From Asterionellopsis glacialis (lineage: Eukaryota > Bacillariophyta > Plagiogrammaphyceae > Rhaphoneidales > Asterionellopsidaceae), in the NCBI GenBank assembly GCA_014885115.2, contig WKLE02002948.1, forward strand, positions 5,283 through 25,306: a stretch of DNA of 20,024 bases. The letters are read 5' to 3'. Below, piece after piece: positions 1 to 10,995 of this stretch. A model generated the notes under the pieces. The model saw only the letters and a program-made list of their open reading frames with translations. It did not search any database and was not told the origin of the DNA. The translations under genes were made by a program, and so were the position numbers. The stretch's first letter is position 1; each line of letters opens with the position of its first letter.

Positions 1-1257
1 GAATCTAGCGAGGTTTTTGTTAAAATTGGCTGGGGGTCCTTGGATGAGATGTTCAAGTGTCTCTTCTTTCAGATCTTGAATTAAACTGGAATGAAATAAT
101 TCTGATAGGTTCGGTAAATCTTGTGGAGGGTTTGCTGGATCGATTTCCTTGAGTAGATATTGAAATAGTGTCGCCGTTTCATAGACCGTCTTTCTTACGA
201 CTGTTCCTCTGTCTCGATCGTATGCTTGTTGTCTAATTGCTTGTAGTCGTTGATTTAAGCTTTAAAGTCCGCGTAAGTCTCCGACGTATAAAGGCTTGAT
301 AATTTGTACGGCCGCTTCGTATTTTGTTTGCGCTTGTATTTTCTGTAATTCGATTCAATATTTGTCGGCGTCTGCTGAGGAATCGTTACGATGCTTGATA
401 GAAATTGTGAATTTGGAATTTGTTGCTTGATAGATTTGCACTAAATTCTTTGCGTTATTGATTATGTTGTGTTTGGAAATTGCTTGATGTAACTTGTCAT
501 TATTGCCTAACAATGCTCTAACTATTACCGTTAATGTCACTTGTGCTGGGAATTTCGATGTGTCTAAACTGAGTGTTCCTGTATCTATTTGTCTTGGGTT
601 GATCGTAAGTGCGAATTGGAAGAATCTGATGTCGTTTCGTTCTGCTGCTGTGAAATTGGCTTGGTTTCCTACCAGAATTTCTTCGTACAAATTGTTAAGA
701 TATTGGAAGTCTGAGAATTGGTAGATATTCTTGTTCAAATCTTTGAAATCTGTTAGAACTGTTTCTGCTTCTGTTGCCGCTGCTGGCACTGTTTCATCAA
801 ATTTTGCGAATAATAATCCTGCCTTGTCATCCCATGTTCCATTGGCTTGCCGTAGTTTACTTGTTAATGACAAGAAGATGGCCTGTTTCACCCTTGATTC
901 TTCGGATAAAGGGGCCATGACTGGGAGTTGCACAAGGATGGAATTCCAAGTGTCCAATTTAAGGACAGTGTGCCCGTTGTACCAGTACTTGGAGCGTTCT
1001 TCTCGCACGTCCCATTCTGGATTTCTTCGATTCGACGAAGGGGTTCGGGTTCTGCCTCCTCGACCTCGATACGATGGTGTTCGATTGCTCGATGCAAAAT
1101 CCGGCGGCGATGTTGCAAATGCTCGGAAATCGTCTTCTTGATCAAAAAAGGCTTCACCTGACTGCGAATTACCATCAGGAGATGATGGGTTTGAATCCCG
1201 CACAACGTGGGGGTAGCCACGTTCTCCATACATGGAGTCGTAATCGTCGTAGTCCAT
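1..1257 (-). pseudogene. Gag-like retroelement ORF, two in-frame stops, partial
   Basis: Read on the minus strand, an ATG at 1257 opens a frame that runs to a TGA at 355-357. The same frame stays protein-like for about 30 codons to a TAA at 262-264, then stays open to the window edge. The first part has an acidic, Tyr/Asp-rich start, an Arg/Gly-rich patch (RGRGGRTRTPSSNRR, about residues 64-78) and a long, probably helical region. I recognise no enzyme motif. A basic N-terminus followed by a helical body with no catalytic motif would fit the Gag part of an LTR retrotransposon (Copia-type elements are common in diatoms), but this is inference. The two stops suggest a decayed copy. Any pol region would lie off the left edge. 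Alternatives are a host hypothetical gene with sequence errors, or a stop-readthrough arrangement. Confidence 0.45.
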
Positions 1258-1331
1258 GTTCGGCGGGTTGTTAAGTGAGCTGTTGTCCGTGTACTGCCTG
1301 GCAACAGTGGGTCTGTCGGTGACCCGTCTGC

Positions 1332-1348
1332 CCGCACGTTAAGTGCGG
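1332..1348. repeat. Short hairpin upstream of gag-like ORF
   Basis: A perfect 6-base inverted repeat, CCGCAC and GTGCGG, is separated by GTTAA. It falls in the leader between the candidate primer site and the gag-like start. Its role is unknown. Confidence 0.4.
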
Positions 1349-1368
1349 TAGTCCTCAATAGGGAGAGT

Positions 1369-1382
1369 AGGCTTCGCTGCCA
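1369..1382 (-). other. Candidate tRNA primer-binding site of the gag-like element
   Basis: On the minus strand this reads TGGCAGCGAAGCCT. It begins with TGG, the complement of a tRNA CCA end, and lies about 110 bases upstream of the gag-like ATG, the usual place for a primer-binding site. A pyrimidine-rich stretch precedes it, but no clear TG...CA LTR end is visible and the second LTR lies outside the window, so this is tentative. Confidence 0.2.
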
Positions 1383-2580
1383 GACAAAAGAAAGGAAACA
1401 AGTATTTGGAAGGAAACCCCCTTTGTTGCTTGATGCAGATGAGCGAGTCCGTCGTTCAACATCAAGTTGGTTGTCTTCATGAACGAAAACGTAGCCTGAA
1501 ACGAGAAGGAAAGAAATTTACATGCATTAATCCAACAAGTGTTGCTAAATGCCCAGAAGAGAAGGTAAAAAAAGAGTTTAAAGTGATATGTAACATCCGT
1601 TCGTACGAACCAATTTATACGCCACTTTATTGTCTGTGAAACAGTTCTGTAGTCCACTGTGGTATGATTTGAGGCAGTTAAACAAGAAAAGGATTTCCAG
1701 AAACGAGTTTGAAGAAAACTGATTCGTTTGGAGCCTTTTAAGTACATTATAATGAGAAAATGCATTACTCAGTTTTTAAAATTTTCTTCTTCATCTGTAG
1801 TTTTGTTGAATAGAGAGGTGGAGGTAGGAATGTTTGTGAGCTGAAGGGGCACAACAGGATCCAGAACCTGAACCTCCTCCAACAACAACCACATTCGGCA
1901 GAAGTGTTGCAGCAAAAAAAAAAGAAAACCTTCAATGCACAATGAACAATGGAGCATTGACAGTTTCTTCATTTTCTTTCTTCTGTGCATTTTGCACATG
2001 TGTGCATGCAAAGGGGGTTTGTTTCAACAACAACACGGGCAAATGATGGTTGCGAAAGGAAATGGTGGTGAGCAATGCAAAGGTTGCAAGTCACCAGAAG
2101 AAATGTGTCGTCCTCCAATGCTAGGACGTGCCAATGCTTTGTGGTGAGTGTGTGCCTGGGAGGTGATGAGTGTGTGTTGTCTTCTGGTGTGGGCTGTTGG
2201 CCAGATGGGAGGATGGTGCACCATAAACCACTAAAACACCATCTGTTGACGGGAAACAACTGTACCAGGTAAGTGTCACGTATTTTTCTTTCTTTCCACT
2301 AAATCATTGTACCTCTAGAGGAACCAGGTACCAGGTTCAGTAAAGTTAAATCAAGTACCTGATTGATTGTACATATGACTAAAAATAATAGTATCGTACA
2401 ATACCCCAACATGCATGTGCTCTCCATGGATTTGCTTCAAGCACTCTTTCAGACACAACCATTCGGTGACATCATAACACCTGGAATTTCTTTCGACTTT
2501 TGGACGACAAAAGCGACACTTCTCAAATCGCACAGTTGCTGTCACTTGCACCGAGGAATACATTCGTTCTAATTGAAAAG
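1383..2580. other. Intergenic stretch; aquaporin upstream region
   Basis: No gene is supported here. Short open frames occur on both strands but lack recognisable domains. The right part (about 2000-2280) is G/T-rich on the plus strand and includes the perfect palindrome ATGGTGCACCAT at 2213-2224. TACCAGGTA occurs at 2263-2271, with two near copies at 2322-2337. About 80 bases upstream of the aquaporin ATG are open in its frame but contain no ATG, so they are read as 5' leader. Confidence 0.5.
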
Positions 2581-3438
2581 ATGGTGAAGCCATTCATTTC
2601 TGCTTTTTTTGCTATCCTCCACGATACGACCAGCTACCTTCCTCCGGGATTGTTTTTGGCAATTCCAACGGCATTTATCGATGGAGGCAAATATTTGGAC
2701 ACCTTCCGTCAAGAATTTGTCGGTACTCTCCTTATGATTGCTTGTACCTTCTCGGCCGGCAAGTGGATCGGAAAGGAGAGTATGCGTGTTGCTTGGACTT
2801 CTCACTTTTTGGGAGTTATTGCTGCTGATTATTTTGGAGGCGGACCACATGTCAACCCTGCGGTGACCATGAGTATGTTTACTCTTGGCAAGGCTTCCTA
2901 CACCGAGGCCTACGTACGTGTTGCAGCACAGATGGGCGGTGGACTCATTGCATTCCCCATCTTCCATGCTCTTGCAACAAACCTTGAATGGGAACCTCTT
3001 GGAGGCCCTGAATTCCACATCGATGACGATTCTGCAGAAATCGAAGCATTCCTTTCGGAGTCTCTTGCAACCTTCTGTCTTCTTCTTTTGATTTACGCTG
3101 TCAACTGGGAGTGGAACTTTGGTAAGTATCACTACTGGATCAAGCAAAGTTTGACAGCTGTTGGAATTCGTGGTTTGATTGAGTTTTTTCCCACAGCTGG
3201 TCCTGCAATGAACCCCATGTTAGCAACCGCTTGGGATGTCTTTGGTGTTGGTAGTACTTTCGAGTTCCCTTCTGACATGAACCACTACTTTGTCTACTGG
3301 GTGGGACCATACTTAGCTGCCATCTTGGCTAGTATTGTCTATGTTATTTACGCTGGCGGCACCATCTTTGGCGCAAAGTTTCCTATCGGACCTATCAAAA
3401 AGCCAGCACAGGCCGAACACCGCACCAAGCGTGATTAA
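2581..3438 (+). CDS. Aquaporin (major intrinsic protein), NPM type
   Basis: This encodes a 285-residue channel for water or small neutral solutes, with several hydrophobic segments expected to cross the membrane six times. The first pore motif is NPA at residues 92-94, in the context GGPHVNPAV. The second is NPM at 211-213, in GPAMNPML. The residue after the second motif is Leu 214, where most aquaporins have the selectivity-filter Arg. The conserved end of the fold is seen in HYFVYWVGPYLAAI. An NPM second motif is known from the heterokont group called large intrinsic proteins (LIP), so membership there is likely. The start is the first ATG in frame; upstream frame sequence has only a TTG. 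There is no intron. The basic tail (KKPAQAEHRTKRD) should face the cytosol. Substrate and membrane location cannot be read from the sequence. Confidence 0.9.
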   Translation: MVKPFISAFFAILHDTTSYLPPGLFLAIPTAFIDGGKYLDTFRQEFVGTLLMIACTFSAGKWIGKESMRVAWTSHFLGVIAADYFGGGPHVNPAVTMSMFTLGKASYTEAYVRVAAQMGGGLIAFPIFHALATNLEWEPLGGPEFHIDDDSAEIEAFLSESLATFCLLLLIYAVNWEWNFGKYHYWIKQSLTAVGIRGLIEFFPTAGPAMNPMLATAWDVFGVGSTFEFPSDMNHYFVYWVGPYLAAILASIVYVIYAGGTIFGAKFPIGPIKKPAQAEHRTKRD

Positions 3439-4683
3439 ATCCTTGTCTGGTCCGTAAATTATTTGAATCGAACTACTCTAGAATGAATTGTGTAATCTCT
3501 AAAGGAAAAAGTCTTCACGATGTTTAACAACTGCAGCCATGAGGTTTTGTTTGATTGAAGTGGTACAATGATGCGTGTTCCAAAAACCTGCTATCAAAAT
3601 CGATCACAGACTAATTCATGTCAGAATGTGCTTGCCCGGAAACCTGCTTCACACAAAAGCGATTTCGGAATGATACCAGCAAACATGTGGATGCTGAAAC
3701 ATGTCTCAACCTCTCTACACTATGGGTTTGAATCCTGTCACCATGAATGGTGCTTCAAGTTTATGCACCTTCCGTCTCATGAACCATTTGCAGAGCAGAT
3801 ATCGTTCGAATCTTGGGGGTAGCTGGGGAAAGTTTTGTATTTCCACCTTTTTTCTCAATAAGATTGTTGATGGGGTGCACACAGATTTTGACAATGGTTT
3901 CAAGGGAAATTAGATGGCTAAGGTTATAAAAGGCGTCGCACAAAGCATATTTATACCTGGTCTACAGTACGTACAGTTTTTCTTTTTTCATTTCTCTAGC
4001 TTTTTAAAGAAGGAATTCTCTATTTCTACTAGTTTCAAGTTGCTACTTTCACTACTTTTCATGATTAGGCGCAAACCTTGGACACACAGAGAAGAAGGAT
4101 TCGTTCACAGAATTGCCCACCAGTATTGATTAGGCCCTCTACTACTATTTATGTAATGCATTTTTCAATAGTTTGGGACTTTCACTTTTAGGCATTGCTC
4201 CTCTCTAGTCATGACACGCTGATTGTGCACGACTAAAGAAATCAATCACCATCCACCTCTTTTTAACCCTAATATTAATCCATAGAACCTGCTTTCCTGG
4301 ATAGAAAACATTTTCGCGTGACTGCATCCTGCGATCTTTCTTGTGCATCTGGCATTCCAATGGACATTTCCGAAGCAGTGAGAACACAATCCGCAAAGCA
4401 AGAAAGAGAGCATTTTAAATTGTGATAAACATCATGTGCAACGAGCTCAAATCCCCGACGATGGTAGTGTGCTAGAGAGATAGAAGGAGTTAGATACGTA
4501 CTGGACTGTAGATCGAGGATCAATATTGTCAAATCTTAAATTCATTGTTTGGCTTGCTCGGGTTTTCTTGAGAATTACCACTGAAGCATTGCCCCTACTA
4601 AATTGTCTGATTGAAGCCAAACATTCATTTTAAAATTGGATTGTACAAATCAACAAAAAAGTTTAATTGGTAAGAACCACCCC
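3439..4683. other. Intergenic stretch between aquaporin and WD40 gene
   Basis: It holds the aquaporin 3' region and the WD40 gene promoter and leader. Small open frames (for example 3568-3822 plus) have no recognisable motif. A GTTCGAATC string near 3804 resembles a tRNA B box, but the flanks do not form a T arm. I see no RNA gene or repeat. Confidence 0.5.
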
Positions 4684-7600
4684 ATGGGGAACACGACTTC
4701 GTCGAGACTCAGTCCTCGAGGACACGAAAAGTTGGACGAACACGACGAGCATTACTTTGAAAAAGTTCAAGCACGAAATGAAACTGCTTCTACCCGAGGG
4801 TGGCGACAAGGTTCAACTGGTGCACGGGCAAATCATTCGAGGACTTCCGAGGAAAATTTGGAGCCAAAGCATAGTGAAAATATAATGCACCCCTCTGGGA
4901 CAAAGATTGGTAAGTTGAAAGGGAGTTCGCAAAACGAGATGTCATCTCGGCAAGCAATGAAAGAACACAGGAGCACTTCTGCACCTATAAAATTAGCATC
5001 ACCCCGTGATGCAGGTTCGCCATCAGCTTCTAATCGGGCACGTATTTTGGCATCATTGTCACCATTAAAAAGTGTTGGTGATCATCTTGACGAACCCGTA
5101 AAACGGACCTTTGATGCAATGCTACCAAGTGGAGTTGTTTGGGCTGACGTTTTGAAGGGGTCCAAGGTAATTTGTGTTGCATTTTCAAAGCCAGAAGATA
5201 GCAGTACACCTCTTCTATTGGCTATTGGCACGGAGGATGGACGTGTGACTGTCATGGAAGTTCTTCACGATGATTCCTATCGTGTCCGTAGATCACAAAC
5301 CAATGGCATTACGAAAGAAATGAGTCGTGAAGGTAAAGTTAGATCTCTTGATTTTTCAGGAGATTGGTTAGCTATTGGTGGAAACGATTGCACGGCTACC
5401 TTGGTCAACATAAATTTCAAGGCCGACCAGAATGGGAATCGGATGCTACATAAGTTAGAAGTTATTACAGAATTGGAACGGGTAGATCGAGTTTATTGCG
5501 TAAAATTCAGTCCTGATGGAACATATTTGGCAGTAGGCGGGTTTGATGGCATGGTAGCCATCTGCAGTATCACCTCAAGAAAAAGTACCCGCACGCAACT
5601 AGTTCTTGTAGCTGAAATACGACGATCAGGCCTGGTGTTTAGCGTTGATTGGAGTCCAGATGGATTGCTTTTGGCAATAGGAGGAAACGACAAGTCCTGT
5701 GCTATAGTAGACCAATCTTGGGGTATCATGTGTGAAGTGCAACGACCAGCATCTATTACTTCTGTACGATGGAGTCCTAATGGTGACCATTTATGTATGG
5801 GCTGCCGCGATGGCACGGTGTGCACTGTGGAAGTCGCATCTCAGAGCATCACCCAGGAAATTGCTCGTTGTCATTCGACACGTACTGCTGGTGATGGCGA
5901 TTCTGCATCAAGCATGAACTCATCTGTACCGGCTAGTATTGGTAGCAATTCTCTGCATTGTCGAGTTAATTCTGTATGTTGGAGTCCTGATTCAAATTTC
6001 TTGGCTATCGGGGGAACTGATGATTGCTGTGCAATTATTGAAACCCGTGGCTTCACTGTCGTTTATGAAATCCATCGAGCCGGCAGCGTAAATTGTGTTG
6101 CATGGATGGACCAACTTTTACCTACTGGTGGTAAAGGGTGTTACTTGGCATTAGGTGGTGATGATAAAGCTGTTGCAATCCTCAAAACGAGTGGCTACGA
6201 CGACGATGAAAGTTCGACTAGTGACGATTCCTTTGATGATGCCTCCTCGTCTGCTTCAACTGCGTATTTTAAAGGTATCAACTCACCCAAGAGTGAGTGG
6301 GTGCTGAAAGAAGACTTTCTGAGCAACGACAGTGGGACAGATCCACCTAATTTTTACTCTGGCCAGGTAGATGAAGATGATTCCAACTTATCAATTACAG
6401 TAAGAATATTTTGTGTTCGTTCCAAGATGATTGATACCTGCCTTTTGTACAATTTATGTCCTCATTTTTTCCCTTGGTGACAACAAACACAGACAATGGC
6501 TTTCAGCAAAACAAAAAATAGTATGCGAACTAAATATATGGCAATAGCACGTGCAAATGGAAATGTGGTAGTTTATACAACAGGTGATTGGGCCGTTGTT
6601 ACGGTAGGTCGCCTTTTCATATCCTCGATGTATTTGAACGCTCTGTTCTCCTCCCTTACACTACATTGCACCACCTTCTTTATTGACAGAAAATGAGGTT
6701 TTCTCATGCTATTCGTAGCGTCCAATTCTCATGGAAAAGTCAGTTTCTTGCTCTTGGTGGAGATGGAGCTAGAGTATATATAGTGTCCACGGCAAACTGG
6801 CGAGTTTTGAAAGAAATAAAGACCGGAGGTACAGTTAATGCTATCGTTTTTAATCGATCGGACGAACGATTGGCTGTCGGTGTATCTGACGGTATCTTAT
6901 TGGTTGCCAAACAAATAGAGGGCTTCCTGTGGGAAGTTGCTGGGGAAATTGAGGACAACGATTCTTCAATTGTAACTCTAGACTGGAGCAAAAAGTACCT
7001 CGCTGTAGGTCGCCTAGACGGTTCAGTATCAATCCATGAAACCGAAAATATCTTCAGGAATTTTCTCATTCCTCGGCTAACTATTTTTAGAAAGAAAGCG
7101 GTGTACTCCGTGGCTTTTGGTATTGGCAAGTACCTAGGTAAGCTTTGAAAGGACAGTGTTCATTGATTGCTTTCTGTTTCATTATCCTGAAAAAGTTTTT
7201 GTGGTTTTAGCTGTTACTGGCGCCGACAAAACTGTTTCAATATACAGTGCCAAAGGAGGTTGGGTGCTTTGCTACGAGACCAAGCTGGCTAATAGTATCC
7301 ATGACATAAAATGGAATTCAAACGCTCGCTTTTTGGCATTTATTAGCCAGGACAAAACAAAGGTATGATATATTTTTCTACTGCTTTTGAATTATTTTTA
7401 TGGAAAGATATCTCAAACATTGCTCATTTCCCTTTTTATTTTTAAGCCATTGACAGTGTTTGACACCGTCACCTGGAATGATGTTGCTGAAATCAAGTCT
7501 GCAAAATACGATCAGCTCGGTATTTCAACTGGCAACGAGTTGACGTGCTTGCAATGGAGCCACGATGACAAGTTTCTAGCTGTGGCAGGTTCTGATGGCA

Positions 7601-7818
7601 CAGTCTTTCTCAAGGAGTCAGATAAGTGGAAACTGACATATGCTATTAAAAATACAGGAATTGAATCTTTGGGAAGCTCTCCTAAAGCAGCAGAAAATAC
7701 GGTATGAATAACTTTCTTCTCATTTTTATCTTGCTCGAAATTTGCGCTCTAGTGTACGCCCGAGCTTTTTGCACCTTTCGTTGAACATATCGCACACCTT
7801 GATTTGGCGATCTGGTGA
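4684..7818 (+). CDS. WD40-repeat protein, two predicted propellers, possibly N-myristoylated
   Basis: Proposed exons are 4684-6399, 6493-6603, 6690-7137, 7211-7362, 7447-7701 and 7753-7818, giving 915 residues. The first four introns have clean GT-AG ends and keep the frame. The last exon is less sure: without splicing, the frame ends at a TGA at 7705-7707. The first in-frame ATG gives MGNTTSS, which fits an N-myristoylation signal (Gly2, Ser6). A Ser/Arg-rich, probably disordered region covers about residues 1-160. Then come about 14 repeats of the form 'SV-W-SPDG--LAIGG-D---AI', enough for two seven-bladed propellers that could act as a protein-binding scaffold. An acidic Asp/Ser stretch (about 503-525) lies near the end of exon 1, between repeats 7 and 8, and probably links the propellers. 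Partners and pathway are unknown. The gene converges on the vWA gene. Confidence 0.8.
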
Positions 7819-8003
7819 AAGAGATCCATTACCAAAAGGTCTTGGTAATCTATACATATTGAAAATCCAAGCGATTATGAGTGCTTGCTGAACAGAACAT
7901 GAGTGATACTTCATCCCGGATCCACCCCATCAAATATTGTTTAAAAAGCGTTTAGTACTACGTGAATTGCTGAAGAGGAGCCCGAATGCCTTCGTCAAGT
8001 GTT

Positions 8004-9686
8004 CTAGTTCTTCTTGAACAAGCTCTTTCGATATTTCTTTTCCATAGCCTTAACATCAATTAAAGGACACTTCTTTTTTCGTATTGGACACCACTGTTCC
8101 TGTTCATACCTCACATGCTCTTGTACATATTTGACAAAATCTTTCCAGTTAGAATGAACATCTGGAACCTGATCAATAGCATCTCCAAACAATAATGCGC
8201 AGAAATCTCGAAGCTCCCCCCTTGTAAACGATCTTTCATCGATGAGGTCAAACAGGCGATCATGATATCCAAGCTCTCTACACCGGTGCATGGGTATTGA
8301 GTATGTCAACCATTTGTTGTGTTTATGAATTTCTTTCGCTTCTCCAAGGAAATCGTCTAGAACTTCAAGGCTGAGTTCCAACTGAGAGTCTAAATTATTA
8401 TAGAAACTGGTAACCTTTTCTTCGTCAGTACATAAGCGAATGACCAACCAGATTGGAAGACCTTCAAGGGAGCGAAGTGCATTGACAAATTCTAATAGAA
8501 TTTCATCTCCCCCGTAGCCCTGGGAGTCTGTTGGTAAACCGTCCGTGGCTAAGACTACAACTACACGTTGACCATTTCTTCTTAGTTGTGGAGCTATTTC
8601 GCGAACTCGATTTTGAATTTCATAAAGATGACTCGTCAAGGGAGTTACACCAAGTGGGTGAGAACGTGTTAATATGGAGCGAGCCTGTCGAACCTCTTCA
8701 TCACTATTTCCGCCCTCATACTCGGCAACAGAAAACCTTTGAGCGCCTCCCTTTACACCTGGGTGATTGAGTAAAGTAAAAACTGTTGGAGAATTCAATA
8801 TCGCCGCAAGCTGAGCATGATAGATAACTGCATCTGTAAGTTCCTCCCATCTGCTTACAGGTTGAGCAACAATCTTTCTGTCGGATGTTTCAACTATTCG
8901 ATGGCCATCGCCAATCTGCATGCTACCCGAATTGTCAACTACCCAAAGACGATGGTGGAAAGCCTCGCAGTTTTTTACTAATGCACGAGCTAATCCAGTT
9001 GTAAAGCCCAATGCTGTTAGTTGATCATATTGCTCTAACAGTTAAGAAAGAAGTTTGAAAAAGTGAAATCAGAAAGATTGCCATAGTATTCAAGACATTG
9101 AACGCGTGTTATTTTTATCCTGTTACTCACCTCTTGTTATACTTGTTGCTGGCACGTTTGTTGTTGGCATGTCAAACCCTCCCACAGGTGTCAAATTCAC
9201 GTCGATTTCGGGTTCATATGCGCGTTCTCTATCGCTGCGAGGCTCACTAGAACGGCGAGGCTCACTAGAACGGCGAGGATTACTAGAACGACGGGCTGCT
9301 GATACACGTGCTGGACTCGCATGTGGCGACTCGGATGCATATTGATTCGAATAAGTTTCACGAGGAACCTGTCTTGATCGAGACCCACTTAATTCTCTAG
9401 AGTCGTTTCCCTTGTATCGACCACGTGCACCCTCTCTCGACCGAGAATTGTTTAATTCTCCTGAATACTCTTGCGAGTTTCTTACAGCACAGACTTGATC
9501 CATGCCGGGGTGCATTCCATTTGTTTCTTGTGAATATCTACCCCGAGGTTTCTGTCGTGAACGCGAGCCGCTCAATGAAATGGTCGCGTCCGGTCGTTTT
9601 TCTGATCTCCGAAAGAGGCCTTTCATGGGGCGACTTTGTGGAGTGGGTTCAATATCTCCCCCAACATCATGCATCCAATTGTCCAT
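8004..9686 (-). CDS. von Willebrand factor A domain protein with Arg/Ser-rich N-terminus
   Basis: Two exons, 9131-9686 and 8004-9034, are joined across a 96-base intron (GTGAGT...GTTAG), giving 528 residues. The junction codon restores a smooth reading, SITREQYDQLTALGFTT. Residues 1-185 are polar and Arg/Ser-rich, with three loose copies of 'SRSR---RGRY' and a tandem RRSSEP run. The vWA domain starts near 213. The metal-site motif DNSGS is at 219-223, the threonine of GVTPLT near 316-319, and the third site D in ATDGLPTD at 350, so the MIDAS looks intact. vWA domains usually mediate metal-dependent protein binding; the partner is unknown. The C-terminal part (about 400-528) has Cys/Lys-rich segments. 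An in-frame stop lies just upstream of the ATG at 9686, which fixes the start. No signal peptide or membrane segment is seen. Confidence 0.85.
9241..9294. repeat. 18-base minisatellite inside the vWA gene
   Basis: About three 18-base units (GGCTCACTAGAACGGCGA, the third diverged) encode the run RRSSNP-RRSSEP-RRSSEP on the minus strand. The number of units could vary between alleles. Confidence 0.75.
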
Positions 9687-10995
9687 ATTTTAAATTCTCA
9701 AGGTTGAACTGTTTACCTGGGATTGACGTTTCTTCGATGGTTGATATTATGCACGATTGTTGGTATTCTTGAATGAGCAAGAGCGGAAGCAAAATATGTT
9801 GCATGCAGGTTTTGAGAAGAAAAAAAAATAAGGTATCGCAAGTAGAAACTTCAAAAGGAACACCTACCGGCGTAGGATACCGGTACACGAGTGAGAACAG
9901 TTCAGTAGTATCAAAAGAAAAAGTTAGGCACAAGCAAGTTTTAGAGTCCTACGTACAGACAGTACTTGAACTTGCGAACAAACAGAAAAACAGAAGAAGA
10001 ATTTTCAGATTTTTCACTGACACACATGTTTTTTATCGTAGAACAAGGATGGTGCCCTGTACCAGGTACAGAGCACTAATCAATCTAAACTGAATGAATC
10101 TGCAATCTGGTACAGTACTTGTGTCACCGACTGACTGTCTATAAGATTGAATTTTTTAGTGCGTGGGTCCTGCTATTATTATTCTATTTAAAGGTTTTGG
10201 CGATTCGGTTCATATTATTTTATTTATTGTCTGTGCGACTTTTTTAGGATAGGAATCTCCAGTCTTACATAAATTGGGTGGAGTATATCGAATAATTCAT
10301 GAATGCAAAAAACTAAAGACAGCTCTACTGGAGAGAGACTTCGTACATTTTTTATTTTAGCAGTAACAGGTACAGATACTGGAAATTGTCTGTCCAACAT
10401 CTCATCTGCGAACATGCTCCTGGGGTTGGCATGGTAGTCCTGCCTGCTTTAGTGATACAGGTAGACGTAGCCTAGTTTACTTGAACATAAAAAGTACAGT
10501 AGATGCAATTTTACCTAGAGGCTGTCTTGGACATCACTGCCCCAGAGGAATATGGGATCCTTTTGAATGAAGAGATATGCAAGGGAAGATTTTTAGTTGT
10601 TCCTATAACTTTGTGGCACTCCTTATAAATCAGTAACTCTTCTTGAACCTGGAAGGAAGTTGAGCAGATACTTTTCACAAGGGAATATCTTCGTATTCTG
10701 TTAGCTTATAGTTGTTTTGTATTTACGTGTATATGGAATGCTTGTGCATTTCAAATACATTAGAATACACTACAGAATAGAAATATGCCATCCGACAGTA
10801 TGAGTACTGAGCAAAAAACGTGTCGAATTTCTTGTTCGGATAGTGTTTCTCAAAGATTGAAATCATACAAATGTGTTATAATGTACACATGAAAATAGAC
10901 CTTTTCTTGCTACACTTCACAATCTGATGACGGAATCTGCAATGCAATAAGAACAGCGGGTCGTTCATTGGAAATTAGATTCTTGCACCATTACT
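9687..10995. other. Intergenic stretch between vWA and MAPR genes
   Basis: This contains the vWA promoter and leader and the MAPR 3' region. A 106-codon plus-strand frame (9773-10093) has no recognisable domain and is not called. Small palindromes occur: a CCTAC/GTAGG hairpin at 9863-9876, followed by TACCGGTA, and a 15-base inverted repeat at 10057-10071. From 10100 to 10995 the DNA is A/T-rich with nothing recognised. Confidence 0.5.
10057..10071. promoter_or_regulatory. 15-base inverted repeat CTGTACC-A-GGTACAG
   Basis: Perfect 7-base arms flank a single A, the shape of a binding site for a dimeric protein. CTGTACCAGGTA also occurs at 2260-2271, and the TACC(A/T)GGTA core recurs at 18139 and 18978. 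The function is unknown. Confidence 0.35.

Noticed and set aside
1355..1765. 136-codon minus-strand frame
   Set aside because: Composition is unlike a protein domain, and it overlaps the candidate primer site and leader of the gag-like element.
1769..2277. Several overlapping small frames on both strands, some Cys/His-rich
   Set aside because: They arise from G/T-rich and poly-A sequence, have no consistent motif, and no splice pattern joins them.
2500..2580. Upstream extension of the aquaporin frame
   Set aside because: It has no ATG (only TTG), and the following ATG gives a normal channel N-terminus.
3568..3822. 84-codon frame downstream of the aquaporin gene
   Set aside because: Has an ATG but no domain, and the Cys/His residues are not spaced like a zinc finger.
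3795..3825. tRNA-like B box GTTCGAATC
   Set aside because: The bases on each side do not pair to make a T arm, and no matching A box or cloverleaf is seen upstream.
9773..10093. 106-codon plus-strand frame starting with ATG, divergent from the vWA gene
   Set aside because: No recognisable domain, low-complexity Lys/Arg composition, and it runs through palindromic promoter-like DNA. Length alone is not enough.
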